Positions 26,217-35,700 of a DNA stretch of 64,000 nt are shown here, piece by piece. The DNA is from Rhizobium sp. CSW-27. GTDB lineage: Bacteria > Pseudomonadota > Alphaproteobacteria > Rhizobiales > Rhizobiaceae. The notes beneath the pieces were generated by a model. The model was not told the origin of the DNA. It saw only the letters and a list, made by a program, of their open reading frames with translations, and ran no database searches. Every line of letters starts with the position of its first letter. Positions within the stretch are counted from its first letter, which is position 1. Location of the stretch: the NCBI RefSeq assembly GCF_018760785.1, contig NZ_JAHHZO010000010.1:168982-232981 (forward strand), in the 5' to 3' direction. Both the position numbers and the translations under genes were made by a program.

Positions 26217-28433
26217 TCACGCAGCCTTGGTCACGGCAGCATAGGGGTTGAACCGCTCATAGAAGGTCTCGCCCTTGGCGGCCATGTCGAGGAGCAGCGG
26301 CGTCGGCTTGAAGTGATCGCCATACTGGGCAGCCAGCGTTTCGCACAACGCCACGAAGGTTTTGACCCCCATGCCGTCGATGTAAGACAGCGTGCCGCCG
26401 GTGTAGGGCGCGAAACCGAAGCCGAGGATGGAGCCGACATCGGCCTCGCGCGGATCGGTGACAATGCCCTCTTCCATGGTGCGGGCGGCTTCCAGCGCGA
26501 TGGTTACGAGAAGGCGCTGTTTCAGCACGTTCACATCCACGTCCGCTGCCGGTTTCTGCGGGTAGAGGTCTTTCAGGCCCGGCCACAGGAACTTCTTGGC
26601 GGGTTTGGCCGGATATTCGTAAAAACCCCTGCCGTTCTTGCGGCCGCGGCGATCCAGATCGTTCACGAGCTTGTCGACCAGCGCCATATGCTCCGGCTTG
26701 ACCGAGGTTTCGCCGAGATCGGCAATCGAGGCCTTCATGATCTTCTGGGACAGATCGACGGCCACTTCGTCGTTGAGCGACAGCGGGCCGACCGGCATGC
26801 CGGCCATCTTGGCGGCATTTTCGATCATCACCGCCGGCACGCCTTCGATCAGCATGTCATAGGCTTCGTTGATGTAGCGGAAGACGCAGCGGTTGACATA
26901 GAAGCCGCGCGTATCGTTGACGACGATCGGCGTCTTCTTGATCTGGGCGACGTAATCGAGTGCCACGGCAAGCGCCTCGTCGCCGGTCTCCTCGCCGAGG
27001 ATCACCTCCGTCAGCATCATCTTCTCGACCGGCGAGAAGAAATGCACGCCGATGAACTGCTTCGGACGCTTCGAGTTCTTAGCAAGGCCGGTGATGGGGA
27101 GCGTCGAGGTATTGGAGGCGAAGATCGCGCCTTCCGGCAGCACGGCCTCGACCTTCTCGATGACATCCTTCTTGACCTGGCGGTCTTCGAACACGGCTTC
27201 GACGACGAGCGAGACATCGGACAGTGTCGAATAATCGGCGGTGGGGGTGATGAGGGAGAGCAGCTTTTCGCCCTCCTCCTTGGTCATCCGTCCCTTGCCG
27301 ATGCTGTCGGCAACCAGCTTTTCGGAGACGGCCTTGCCCTTGGCGGCGGCTTCCTCGTCGCGGTCGATCAGCGAGACGGCAATGCCGGCGGCGGCCGAGA
27401 CATAGGCAATGGAGGCGCCCATGAAACCGGCACCGACGACGCCGATCTTCGTCAGCTTCTTCTTCTCCACGCCGGCCGGACGACGGGCGCCCTTGCCGAG
27501 TTCCTGCATGGAGATGAACAGCGAGCGGATCATCGAGAAGGCTTCGGTAGAGCGCAGCACCTGCGTGAAATAGCGCTGCTCGATCTTGAGGCCGGTGTCG
27601 AAGGGAACCTGCAGGCCTTCGTAGACGCATTTGAGGATCGCAAGCGCACCCGGATAATTGCCGGCGGTTTCACGGCGGAGGATAGCAGGAGCGGCCGGCC
27701 AGAGCTGGGCGGAAGCCGGGGTCCAGATGCCGCCGCCGGGAACCTTGAAGCCCTTTTCATCCCAGGGCGCGACGGGCTTCAACCCGTCCTTGATCATCTG
27801 TTTGGCGGCTGTCACAAGCTGATCCGGCTCGACCACCTGATGCACGAGGTTCATCGCCTTGGCGCGTTGCGGCGTCAGGGTCTGGCCCGTCGTCATCATC
27901 TGCAGGGCGTCCTGCGTATTGGCAAGGCGCGCCACACGCTGCGTGCCGCCGGCGCCGGGGAAGATGCCGACCTTGACTTCCGGCAGCGCGAGCTTGACGG
28001 ATTTCGCGTTAGAGACAACGCGGCCATGGCAGGCGAGCGACAGTTCCAGCGCACCGCCCATGCACACGCCATTGATGGCCGAGACCCAGGGCTTGCCGTT
28101 GGTCTCGATCTTGCGCCACAGCCAGGTCATGCGGCCGGCGACATCGAACAGCTTCTGCATGGCCGTGTCCGGATTGTTGGCCTGCTCCTCCTGCAACAGG
28201 GTGAACATGCCGCGGATCATGGTGAGATCCGCGCCGCCGGAGAAGGAATTCTTGCCGGAGGTGAACACGACGCCCTTGACGGCCGCATCGGCAACCGTCT
28301 GGTCAACGATAGCGTCGATCTCGTCCATCACCTCTTCGGTGAAAACGTTCATGCTCTTCTCCGGCATGTCCCAGGTCACAAGGGCAATGCCGTCTGCGTC
28401 GGTCTCGACGGTGAAATTCTTGTAGGTGCTCAT
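26217..28433 (-). CDS. fadJ: Fatty acid oxidation multifunctional protein: enoyl-CoA hydratase / 3-hydroxyacyl-CoA dehydrogenase
   Basis: A 738-residue protein, the length usual for FadJ-type alpha subunits. Residues 1-190 form the enoyl-CoA hydratase/crotonase domain (GMGGALELSLACHG, LPEVKVGIFPGAGG); about 320-500 is the NAD-binding 3-hydroxyacyl-CoA dehydrogenase domain (VVGAGFMGASIAYVSA); the rest is the dehydrogenase C-terminal domain. The start at 28433 has AGAGGA upstream. It carries out the two middle steps of beta-oxidation, with the thiolase encoded next upstream on the same strand. A palindromic repeat lies between the two genes. Confidence 0.92.
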   Translation of the reverse strand: MSTYKNFTVETDADGIALVTWDMPEKSMNVFTEEVMDEIDAIVDQTVADAAVKGVVFTSGKNSFSGGADLTMIRGMFTLLQEEQANNPDTAMQKLFDVAGRMTWLWRKIETNGKPWVSAINGVCMGGALELSLACHGRVVSNAKSVKLALPEVKVGIFPGAGGTQRVARLANTQDALQMMTTGQTLTPQRAKAMNLVHQVVEPDQLVTAAKQMIKDGLKPVAPWDEKGFKVPGGGIWTPASAQLWPAAPAILRRETAGNYPGALAILKCVYEGLQVPFDTGLKIEQRYFTQVLRSTEAFSMIRSLFISMQELGKGARRPAGVEKKKLTKIGVVGAGFMGASIAYVSAAAGIAVSLIDRDEEAAAKGKAVSEKLVADSIGKGRMTKEEGEKLLSLITPTADYSTLSDVSLVVEAVFEDRQVKKDVIEKVEAVLPEGAIFASNTSTLPITGLAKNSKRPKQFIGVHFFSPVEKMMLTEVILGEETGDEALAVALDYVAQIKKTPIVVNDTRGFYVNRCVFRYINEAYDMLIEGVPAVMIENAAKMAGMPVGPLSLNDEVAVDLSQKIMKASIADLGETSVKPEHMALVDKLVNDLDRRGRKNGRGFYEYPAKPAKKFLWPGLKDLYPQKPAADVDVNVLKQRLLVTIALEAARTMEEGIVTDPREADVGSILGFGFAPYTGGTLSYIDGMGVKTFVALCETLAAQYGDHFKPTPLLLDMAAKGETFYERFNPYAAVTKAA

Positions 28434-28509
28434 GGTGGGATTCCTCTTCCCTGAAATTGTGTGCCGATATCGCCGCCGCTCCGAAATAGGTGCGATCTGG
28501 CGCGGGTTA

Positions 28510-28606
28510 AGCCCCTCCCCCTTTTGGGGAGGGGTTGGGGAGGGGAATTGGCCGTAAAGACCCCTCCCGCCTGCCGGCCACCCTCCCCACAAGGGGGAGG
28601 GTTAGA
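28510..28606. repeat. Palindromic intergenic repeat element
   Basis: About 100 bases with two GC-rich hairpins: CCCCTCCCC / GGGGAGGGG at 28512-28534 and CCCTCCCC / GGGGAGGG-type arms at 28581-28601. It fills the gap between fadA and fadJ. The form is that of dispersed rhizobial palindromic elements; genome copies cannot be checked here. Confidence 0.65.
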
Positions 28607-28612
28607 ACCCCA

Positions 28613-29821
28613 TCAAACCCGCTCGATCACGGTTGCCGTGCCCATGCCGGCGCCGATGCAGAGGGTGACCAGCGCGGTGTTCAGATCGCGCCGCTCCAGC
28701 TCATCCAGCACCGTGCCGAGGATCATGGCGCCGGTGGCGCCGAGCGGATGGCCCATGGCGATCGCGCCGCCATTGACGTTCATCTTGGCGTGGTCGATGT
28801 CGAACGCCTGCATGTAGCGCAGCACGACGGCGGCGAAAGCTTCGTTGAGTTCGAAAAGATCGATGTCCTTCAGCGACATGCCGGTCTTCTTCAGAAGCTT
28901 TTCCGTGACGTCCACCGGGCCTGTGAGCATGAGGGCCGGATCGGAACCGATATTGGCAAAAGCCTTGATGCGGGCGCGGGGCTTCAGGCCCATGGTCTGA
29001 CCGCCGGCCTTGGAGCCGACGAGGACGGCGGCGGCGCCATCGACGATGCCGGAGGAATTGCCGGCATGGTGGACGTAAGCGATACGCTCGACCTCCGGAT
29101 GCGCCTGCAGGCCGACCGCTTCGAAGCCGCCCATTTCACCCGGCATCTGGAAGGACGGGTTGAGCGAGGCGAGCGACTGCATGTTCGTCTCGGGCCGCAT
29201 GTGCTCGTCGCGGTCGAGGATGGTGAGCCCGTTCTGGTCCTTCACCGGAATGACGGATTTGGAGAAATAGCCGTTCGCCCAGGCATGGGCTGCGCGCTTC
29301 TGGCTTTCCACCGCATAGGCATCCACGTCATCGCGGGTAAAGCCGTACTTGGTGGCGATGAGGTCGGCCGAAACACCCTGCGGCATGAAATAGCCGGGGA
29401 AGTTGACAGATGGGTCCATGTACCAGGCGCCGCCGGACATGCCCATGCCGACGCGCGACATGCTTTCGACACCACCCGCAATGACGATGTCATCGGATCC
29501 GGCCACGACTTTGCCGGCGGCGAAGTTGACGGCGTCGAGGCCCGAGGCGCAGAAGCGCGAGATCTGCATGCCGGGCGCCCTGGTGGAATAGCCCGCCTCG
29601 AAGGCGGCGGCCTTGGGGATCACGGCGCCGGCATCCATGACCGGATCGACGCAGCCCATGATGATGTCATCCACCTGGGCGGTGTCGAGCCCGTTGCGGT
29701 CGCGGATGGCTTCCAGCGTTTTCGCAGCGAGGCGGACGGAGGGAACCTCGTGCAGGGAACCATCCTTCTTGCCGCGCCCGCGCGGCGTGCGCACGTGGTC
29801 GTAGATATAGACTTCGGTCAT
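28613..29821 (-). CDS. fadA: Acetyl-CoA C-acyltransferase (beta-oxidation thiolase)
   Basis: A 402-residue thiolase catalysing the last step of beta-oxidation in the cytoplasm. The nucleophilic cysteine is in ISRFCASGLDAVN, the histidine in GGAIAMGHPLGATGA, and the second cysteine in TLCIGAGMGTA, all intact. The ATG at 29821 (MTEVYIYD) is preceded by GGGAGAGAGA. It lies between the toxin-antitoxin pair (47 bases upstream) and fadJ. Confidence 0.92.
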   Translation of the reverse strand: MTEVYIYDHVRTPRGRGKKDGSLHEVPSVRLAAKTLEAIRDRNGLDTAQVDDIIMGCVDPVMDAGAVIPKAAAFEAGYSTRAPGMQISRFCASGLDAVNFAAGKVVAGSDDIVIAGGVESMSRVGMGMSGGAWYMDPSVNFPGYFMPQGVSADLIATKYGFTRDDVDAYAVESQKRAAHAWANGYFSKSVIPVKDQNGLTILDRDEHMRPETNMQSLASLNPSFQMPGEMGGFEAVGLQAHPEVERIAYVHHAGNSSGIVDGAAAVLVGSKAGGQTMGLKPRARIKAFANIGSDPALMLTGPVDVTEKLLKKTGMSLKDIDLFELNEAFAAVVLRYMQAFDIDHAKMNVNGGAIAMGHPLGATGAMILGTVLDELERRDLNTALVTLCIGAGMGTATVIERV

Positions 29822-29867
29822 TGTCTCTCTCCCTTGGGCACACGGGGCGCCCTCTTTCACTCGTTCG

Positions 29868-30197
29868 CTACTCGAAGAATGTACTGACCCGCGCCAGAAC
29901 TTCGTCGAGAATGAAATCGGGTACCTTCTCTACAAAACGCGCACCGCGCGCCTTGAGGTCGAGGGACCGTAGCTGGTTGCACAGGATGACGCCGGAGCTT
30001 CGTGTGCCAGCACCCGACAACGAAACAGCAAAACCCTGAAAACGGGCAAATTGCCCGCCAGTCGTGACCGGCACGATGATGGGCGTGCCGAGATCGTTGA
30101 AGGCCTTCTGCGTTACAATCAGTACGTAGCGCGATCCGGCCTGTTCACGGCCCTTGATCGGTTCGAGATCGACATGCCAGATCTCGCCCCGCTCCAT
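29868..30197 (-). CDS. PemK/MazF-type mRNA interferase toxin
   Basis: A 109-residue protein of the type II toxin family that cleaves mRNA. The N-terminus MERGEIWHVDLEPIKGREQAGSR shows the family pattern (GEIWxVDL... G.EQ..R), followed by RYVLIVTQKAFN, PIIVPVTT and the C-terminal LCNQLRSLDL. The active-site arginine/threonine context is present. The start overlaps the antitoxin stop as TGATG, indicating coupled synthesis. It is on the same strand and inside the fad gene cluster. Confidence 0.9.
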   Translation of the reverse strand: MERGEIWHVDLEPIKGREQAGSRYVLIVTQKAFNDLGTPIIVPVTTGGQFARFQGFAVSLSGAGTRSSGVILCNQLRSLDLKARGARFVEKVPDFILDEVLARVSTFFE

Positions 30198-30454
30198 CAG
30201 ATGATCTCCCGGCCAACGGGCGGATCATTCATCCATTCAAGCTCCTCGTCGGACAGAGGCGCATTGGGATCACACTGCGCCAGAAGCTCATCCAGCGTGT
30301 ATTTCGGCCGCGCACGCGGCACGGCAATCAGCCGCCCCGCTTCCGCAGACACCTCGACTTTGGTATTTGCCGAAAGGCCCAGTTCTTCGAGCACGGCCTT
30401 GGGGATGGTCATCATCACGGACCCTCCGACATTGCGCAAAGTTGACGTTGCCAT
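30197..30454 (-). CDS. AbrB/MazE-type antitoxin
   Basis: An 85-residue DNA-binding antitoxin. The N-terminal SpoVT/AbrB swapped-hairpin motif reads LRNVGGSVMMTIPKAVLEELGL; the acidic C-terminal tail (SDEELEWMNDPP) would bind the toxin. The ATG at 30454 has GGAGG 5 bases upstream; a GTG at 30460 lies within that site and is less likely. A 10-bp inverted repeat just upstream of the ribosome-binding site is a likely autoregulatory operator. Confidence 0.88.
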   Translation of the reverse strand: MATSTLRNVGGSVMMTIPKAVLEELGLSANTKVEVSAEAGRLIAVPRARPKYTLDELLAQCDPNAPLSDEELEWMNDPPVGREII

Positions 30455-30466
30455 TTCCACCTCCGA

Positions 30467-30492
30467 AAAAGTTATACATACATATAACTTTT
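30467..30492. promoter_or_regulatory. Inverted repeat, probable antitoxin operator
   Basis: AAAAGTTATA (30467-30476) and TATAACTTTT (30483-30492) are perfect complements separated by 6 bases. It sits 12 bases ahead of the antitoxin start in an AT-rich patch between fadE and the pair, and resembles operators bound by MazE/AbrB proteins. Binding itself is inferred. Confidence 0.6.
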
Positions 30493-30509
30493 ATCGATCA
30501 ATGCCGCAA

Positions 30510-32303
30510 TCAAAACGCCTCGGCGGCCAGTTCCATCAGCGTGTCGCTGCCCGCTTCGATGCGGGTCTTGCGCAGCGCGGTCTCCGGCATAATCTTGTCC
30601 ATGTAGAAGCGCGCCGTGACAAGCTTGGTGTTCAAGAAATCGGCGCGCTCGTCACCGGCGGCGATCAGGTCCTGCGCGGATTTTGCCATCTTGGCCCACA
30701 TGTAACCCAGCATGACGAGGCCGAAGAGGTGCATGTAATCGGTCGAGCCGGCGCCGGCATTGTCGGGTTTGGCCATGGCATTCTGCATGAACCACATGGT
30801 GGAGGCCTGCAGATCGTTCAAGCCCTTCTTCAGCGCCTTGGTATAGGGCGCCATCTGTTCGTTGGAGCGGTTCTCCTCGCAGAAATCGCCGATTTCCTTG
30901 AAGGCGGCCATGACGGCGCGGCCGCCGTTCAGCGCCAGCTTGCGGCCGACGAGATCAAGCGCCTGAATGCCGTTGGCGCCTTCGTAGATCATCGCGATGC
31001 GGGCATCGCGGACATACTGGCTCATGCCCCATTCTTCGATGTAACCGTGGCCGCCATAGACCTGCTGGGCCATGACCGCATGGTCAAACCCCTTGTCGGT
31101 CATCACGCCTTTAAGGATCGGCGTGGCGAGACCGAGCAGATCGTCCGCCGACTGGCGTTCGGCTGCGTCCGACGAACGGTGGGCGATATCGGACTTCAGC
31201 GCCGTCCACAGCATGAAAGCGCGGCCGGCCTCGTTGAATGCCTTGATCGTCATCAGGGTGCGGCGGATATCCGGGTGCACGATGATCGGGTCGGCAGCCT
31301 TTTCCGGCGCCTTGGGACCGGAGAGCGAGCGGCCCTGGATGCGGTCCCTGGCGTAGGCGACGGCGTTCTGGTAGGCCACTTCGGCAATGGCGAGACCCTG
31401 CAGGCCGACGCCGAGGCGCGCCTCGTTCATCATGACGAACATGGCGTTGAGGCCCTTGTTCTCCGCGCCGATCAGGTAACCGGTCGCCTCGTCATAATTC
31501 ATCACGCAAGTGGCATTGCCGTGAATGCCCATCTTGTGCTCGATGGCACCGCAGACGACCGTATTGCGCGCGCCGACCGAGCCGTCCTCGTTCACCAGGA
31601 ATTTCGGCACGATGAACAGCGAGATGCCCTTGGTGCCGGCCGGCGCGCCTTCGATGCGGGCAAGCACCAGATGGACGATGTTGTCCGTCATGTCGTGTTC
31701 GCCGGCGGAGATGAAGATCTTCTGACCGGAGATCTTGTAGGTGCCATCGCCGTTCGGCACGGCCTTGGTGCGCAGGAGGCCGAGATCGGTGCCGCAATGC
31801 GGCTCCGTCAGGTTCATCGTGCCGGACCATTTGCCTTCGACCATCTTCGGCAGATAGGTCTGCTTCTGTTCCTGGCTGCCATGCACGAGGATCGCGGCAA
31901 TCGCGCCCTGGGTAAGGCCCGGATACATCATCAGCGACATGTTGGCGGCGGAGGTATATTCACCGACGGCGGCATGCAGTGTGTAGGGAAGGCCCTGACC
32001 GCCGAACTCCTCCGGCACGGCAAGGCCGATCCAGCCACCCTCACAATAGGCGTCATAGGCTTCCTTGAAACCCTTGGGCGTCTTGACGGAGCCATCGTCG
32101 GCCCGCACGCAGCCTTCCTGATCGCCGGAATAGTTGACGGGGAAGAGAACTTCCTCGGACAGGCGCGCGGCTTCGGAGGCGATCGCCTCGATCATTTCCG
32201 GCGTGGCATCGGAAAAGCCGGGGAGATTGTTGTAGCGCTCGATGCCGAGCACATCCTTGAGGATAAACAGCGTATCGGCAACGGGGGCCTTGTAGACAGG
32301 CAT
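30510..32303 (-). CDS. fadE: Acyl-CoA dehydrogenase
   Basis: A 597-residue FAD enzyme for the first step of beta-oxidation. The N-terminal domain (MPVYKAPVADTLFIL...) and the LTEPHCGTDLG FAD/substrate segment are clear; the base is in the conserved YEGANGIQALDLVGRKL. The length of about 600 and a C-terminal extra domain match the long rhizobial subfamily. GGAGGAG lies upstream of the ATG. It is the first gene of the unit that continues, after the toxin-antitoxin pair, with fadA and fadJ. Confidence 0.9.
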   Translation of the reverse strand: MPVYKAPVADTLFILKDVLGIERYNNLPGFSDATPEMIEAIASEAARLSEEVLFPVNYSGDQEGCVRADDGSVKTPKGFKEAYDAYCEGGWIGLAVPEEFGGQGLPYTLHAAVGEYTSAANMSLMMYPGLTQGAIAAILVHGSQEQKQTYLPKMVEGKWSGTMNLTEPHCGTDLGLLRTKAVPNGDGTYKISGQKIFISAGEHDMTDNIVHLVLARIEGAPAGTKGISLFIVPKFLVNEDGSVGARNTVVCGAIEHKMGIHGNATCVMNYDEATGYLIGAENKGLNAMFVMMNEARLGVGLQGLAIAEVAYQNAVAYARDRIQGRSLSGPKAPEKAADPIIVHPDIRRTLMTIKAFNEAGRAFMLWTALKSDIAHRSSDAAERQSADDLLGLATPILKGVMTDKGFDHAVMAQQVYGGHGYIEEWGMSQYVRDARIAMIYEGANGIQALDLVGRKLALNGGRAVMAAFKEIGDFCEENRSNEQMAPYTKALKKGLNDLQASTMWFMQNAMAKPDNAGAGSTDYMHLFGLVMLGYMWAKMAKSAQDLIAAGDERADFLNTKLVTARFYMDKIMPETALRKTRIEAGSDTLMELAAEAF

Positions 32304-32360
32304 TCGCGAACTCCTCCAAATCAGCGGCCGGATGAGCCGGCATCCATAGTCCTACAAAAT

Positions 32361-32384
32361 ATTGACGTGCGCGTAAACGTCAAT
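32361..32384. promoter_or_regulatory. Inverted repeat before fadE, possible MerR/TetR-type operator
   Basis: ATTGACGT (32361-32368) and ACGTCAAT (32377-32384) are exact complements with an 8-base spacer, about 60 bases ahead of fadE. Sites of this shape are reported for LiuR-like MerR regulators of acyl-CoA degradation genes, but that assignment here is only a resemblance. Confidence 0.45.
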
Positions 32385-32583
32385 TGGTCAAATCGCACAT
32401 TCTTGTGCGTGACGCCGGCCTCTCCCGAACAGGGAGCCTGCGGGGCTGGACCAGCGCGGGTGGGCCAGCGCGGGCGGATCGGCACAGATGACCGGCCGGA
32501 CATCGAACGACGGACGGACGTGACTGCACGCCGGCCGCGCCACCGGCAGAAAGCCTCAACCTTCGTTAAAACTTCGCCCACCA

Positions 32584-32599
32584 TTAACACGGTATTAAC
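32584..32599. promoter_or_regulatory. CtrA-type box TTAA-N7-TTAAC
   Basis: TTAA (32584-32587), seven bases, then TTAAC (32595-32599) match the full CtrA binding consensus of alphaproteobacteria. It lies 200 bases ahead of the podJ-like gene. Occupancy is inferred. Confidence 0.55.
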
Positions 32600-32798
32600 C
32601 ACGTCCGGCGAAATGATGGGCCACGCCGTTGCATGCGTGCTTCGGCCACTGGGCAGAGGGATTGCCGGGCCATGGGAACGGGTGCGCGCTCTGCAGGGCC
32701 GCGCAGCACATTCCTTACCCTGGACCGTTTCCTCAAGCAGGCTGGTGGCCATGCCCGATCACGCAAGCCCGGACGTGCGCAGTCGAAGCGAGTAGAAG

Positions 32799-35700
32799 AT
32801 GAACGGATCACGCCTCAATCCCAATGCCCGCGGAGAACGCTCCTCGCTCGATGCGCTGAACCGCACCATCGAGGGACTGGAAGCGCGCATCGAAGACCTG
32901 CTGAAGGTGTCCTCCACGCGCGATCCGCGCTTGACCGAACAGCGCCAGCGCCCGGAACGACTGCCGCCGGAACCACGCGCGCCGGAACGTCGCCTGCAGG
33001 TGGAGCAGGATACGCTGCAGGAAATCCGCCAGCGCCAGCGCATGCTGGAGGCGGCGCGCGAACGCCGTCCCCTGACGGACATGGCCGAGCGACCGCTGCG
33101 CGCCGAACCGGAGTGGGCAGCAATGCCCGCAGAGCCGCGCCCCCTGCGGGACAGCCGCCGCGCCAGCGACGCCCGCCCGCCCTATGCCGATCCCGTCGAA
33201 CGCCCCGTTGCGCGCACGCCGTCACGGTCGGATTTCAGCGCACAGACGGTGGCCGAAGCCCTGAACGATCTGCGGCGGGAATTGCGCCAGGATATCAGCG
33301 AGAACATTGCCCGCGAAATGCGGGCCCTGCGCGAGGACGTTCAGTCCATGCAGGGGCTGACGAGCGGCCAGAACCTCAGCGAGGATGTGCGCGACGAGCT
33401 GGCCCGGCTGGCGGATGGCGTCGACGCCTTGAGCCAGCGCACGCCGGGGGCGGCAGCCGATCTGCGCGCCGAACTGGAGGACCTGCGCCTGCTGATCGAC
33501 GGCATGGCCGGCCGCGACAGTTTCGAGCGCAATGAGAGCCGCTGGAGCCAGCTGGAAGAGCGCCTGGACGAATTCGACACCACCGGCATCCAGAAGGAAC
33601 TGATCGCCCTTGCCTACCGCATCGACGGCGTGAAGGCGGAGCTCGGCCTGATGGCCGACAGCCCCGCGATCCGCGCGCTGGAGGACAAGGTGCTGATGCT
33701 GGCGACGGCGGTGGAGGCGCTCTCCGCGCGGCCGCAGGACAGCGAGCGTATCGCCGACCAGTTCACCCATATCGACACGCGCCTCGACGAGATCACCCGC
33801 GCCGTGGCGTTCAACACCAACCGGTCGCGCAACGAGGCTGCCGAACATGCCGCCCTGCGCAGCCTGGAAGAGCGGCTGATCGACCTCAACGACAAGATCG
33901 ACGGCCTGTCACGCATGCAGGACGCCTACCGGCTGGAAGAGCGGCTGGAAGAACTGGCGGAAACCTTTGCCCGTCAGCCGCAGCAGGAACTGACCGGCAC
34001 GCTGTCCGATCTCGCCCGCAAGATCGACGCCCTCGCGCACGAGCGGCAGGGCGACGGCCTGGCGCAGCGGCTGGAACAGCTGACGCGCCGCATCGACGAG
34101 CTGGCGAACACTCCCGCTGCCGCCGAACCCGGTCTGGAACGGCTGGAAAGCCGGCTGGATGCGATTGCCGCTCGGCTGGACGAGGCATCCCGCGCGCCGC
34201 GCGACGACAGCCACTCGCTTCGCAATCTCGAGGCGCAGATCACCCATCTGTCCGGCCTGTTGAATGCGCCGCGCCAGGAGGCGGGCCTTTCCGAAGAACT
34301 CGATCAGCGCATGGCCGCGATCGAAAGCTACATGACGACCAGCGACGAATATGTGCTGGAAGCGGCCCGCCAGGCGGCAGAATCGGTCATCGAGGCCTAT
34401 TCCCGCAGCGGCAGCGGCACGAAAGGCGGTGAAGCCTCCGCGGATCATGCCGCATTGCTGGCGCTGGCTGACGACCTGAAGCAGCTGGAAGAGCTGACGC
34501 GCGGCTCGGAAGAGCGCGCGCAGGAAACCTTCGGCAGCCTGCATCGCACCCTCGTGCAGATCGCCGAGCGGCTGGACACGATGGAAAGCCGGCTTTCGGA
34601 GCGCCCGCTGTTCGGTGCCGGGTCCGCCGCGCGCGACCGGCAGGAGGCCGCTCCGCTTCGTCCGCCCATGGCAGCCGCCGATCCCGCCGAGACGGACGAT
34701 GCGCCGCGCGGCCTGCTGGCGCGCGCCGCCGAACAATTGCGCTCGGAGACGGCCACGGGTGGCGAAATCGCCCTGGCGGACATCGGCACCGCGGCTGTCG
34801 GGAGGACGGAAGAACCGGCCCGCACGGGGCTGCTGGCCAGCCTCTCCCGCCGCTTCCGCCCCGCCCAGCGGGACACGGCCCGGCATTCGCAGGGCGGCCC
34901 GAATCGCACGGTCATCGACCCCGCCCCCTCCATCGATCCGGTGGACAGCGTGAATGACGGTCCGGAAACCGAATTGCTGGAACCTGGCTCCGGCGTGCCG
35001 GATGTTCGCAAGATCCTGGAGCGCGTGCGCGCCAGCCAGGCGGCGGCGGGCTTCCCCCAACCCGAAGCGCCCGCCGGCAATGGCGAACGCATGGACTACA
35101 TCGCCGCCGCGCGCCGGGCTGCCCGGGCTGCCGTGCAGGAAATCGGTCCCGAGGCCACGGAGAAGGCGCCGCGAGCCGCGATGACGGAGGCGGGCGCCCC
35201 GAAGCGTGGCCTGAAGGCCGTCTTCCAGCGGCACCGTCGGCCAATCCTGATGGCAGTAGGTGCCGTGCTGCTGGCCCTGATGGCCATGCCGCTTGCCAAT
35301 ACGCTGATGCGCAGCGAGCGGGCGCCGCAACCCGGCCCGCTGACGACCGGCGCCGCAAGCCCTGCAAGATCCGCTCCGGCAACGGCGACGGCAGAGCCGG
35401 CAAAGGCCGCCCAGGCACGCCCGTCCGCACCGGCAGGCAGCACGGCATCGGCAAGCCTCGTTGCAGCCCCCGTCGCGCCGGTAGAGGCCGGCGCACCGGA
35501 ACCCGCCAACCGGCCCGCCGCGGGCGCGGCCGGCCCGATCGACCAGCAACAGGCCTCGGCCAACGCCGCGCCGACGGCAGCGCCAGCAATCGCGGTCCCC
35601 GCCGGTATCGGCCCGCAACCGCTCGCGGAGGCCGCAGCCAGCGGCAATCCGCAGGCTCTGTTCGAAATCGGCACGCGCTTTACCGAAGGCCACGGTGTGG

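Larger units (their letters stand above)
32304..32798. other. Promoter region between fadE and podJ-like gene
   Basis: About 495 bases. It holds an 8-bp inverted repeat near fadE (32361-32384) and a CtrA-type box (32584-32599) listed separately. No gene is supported; the predicted minus-strand ORF here lacks family resemblance. Confidence 0.55.

Noticed and set aside
26313..28454. Plus-strand ORF of 713 codons opposite fadJ
   Set aside because: Antisense shadow; fadJ domains on the minus strand are complete.
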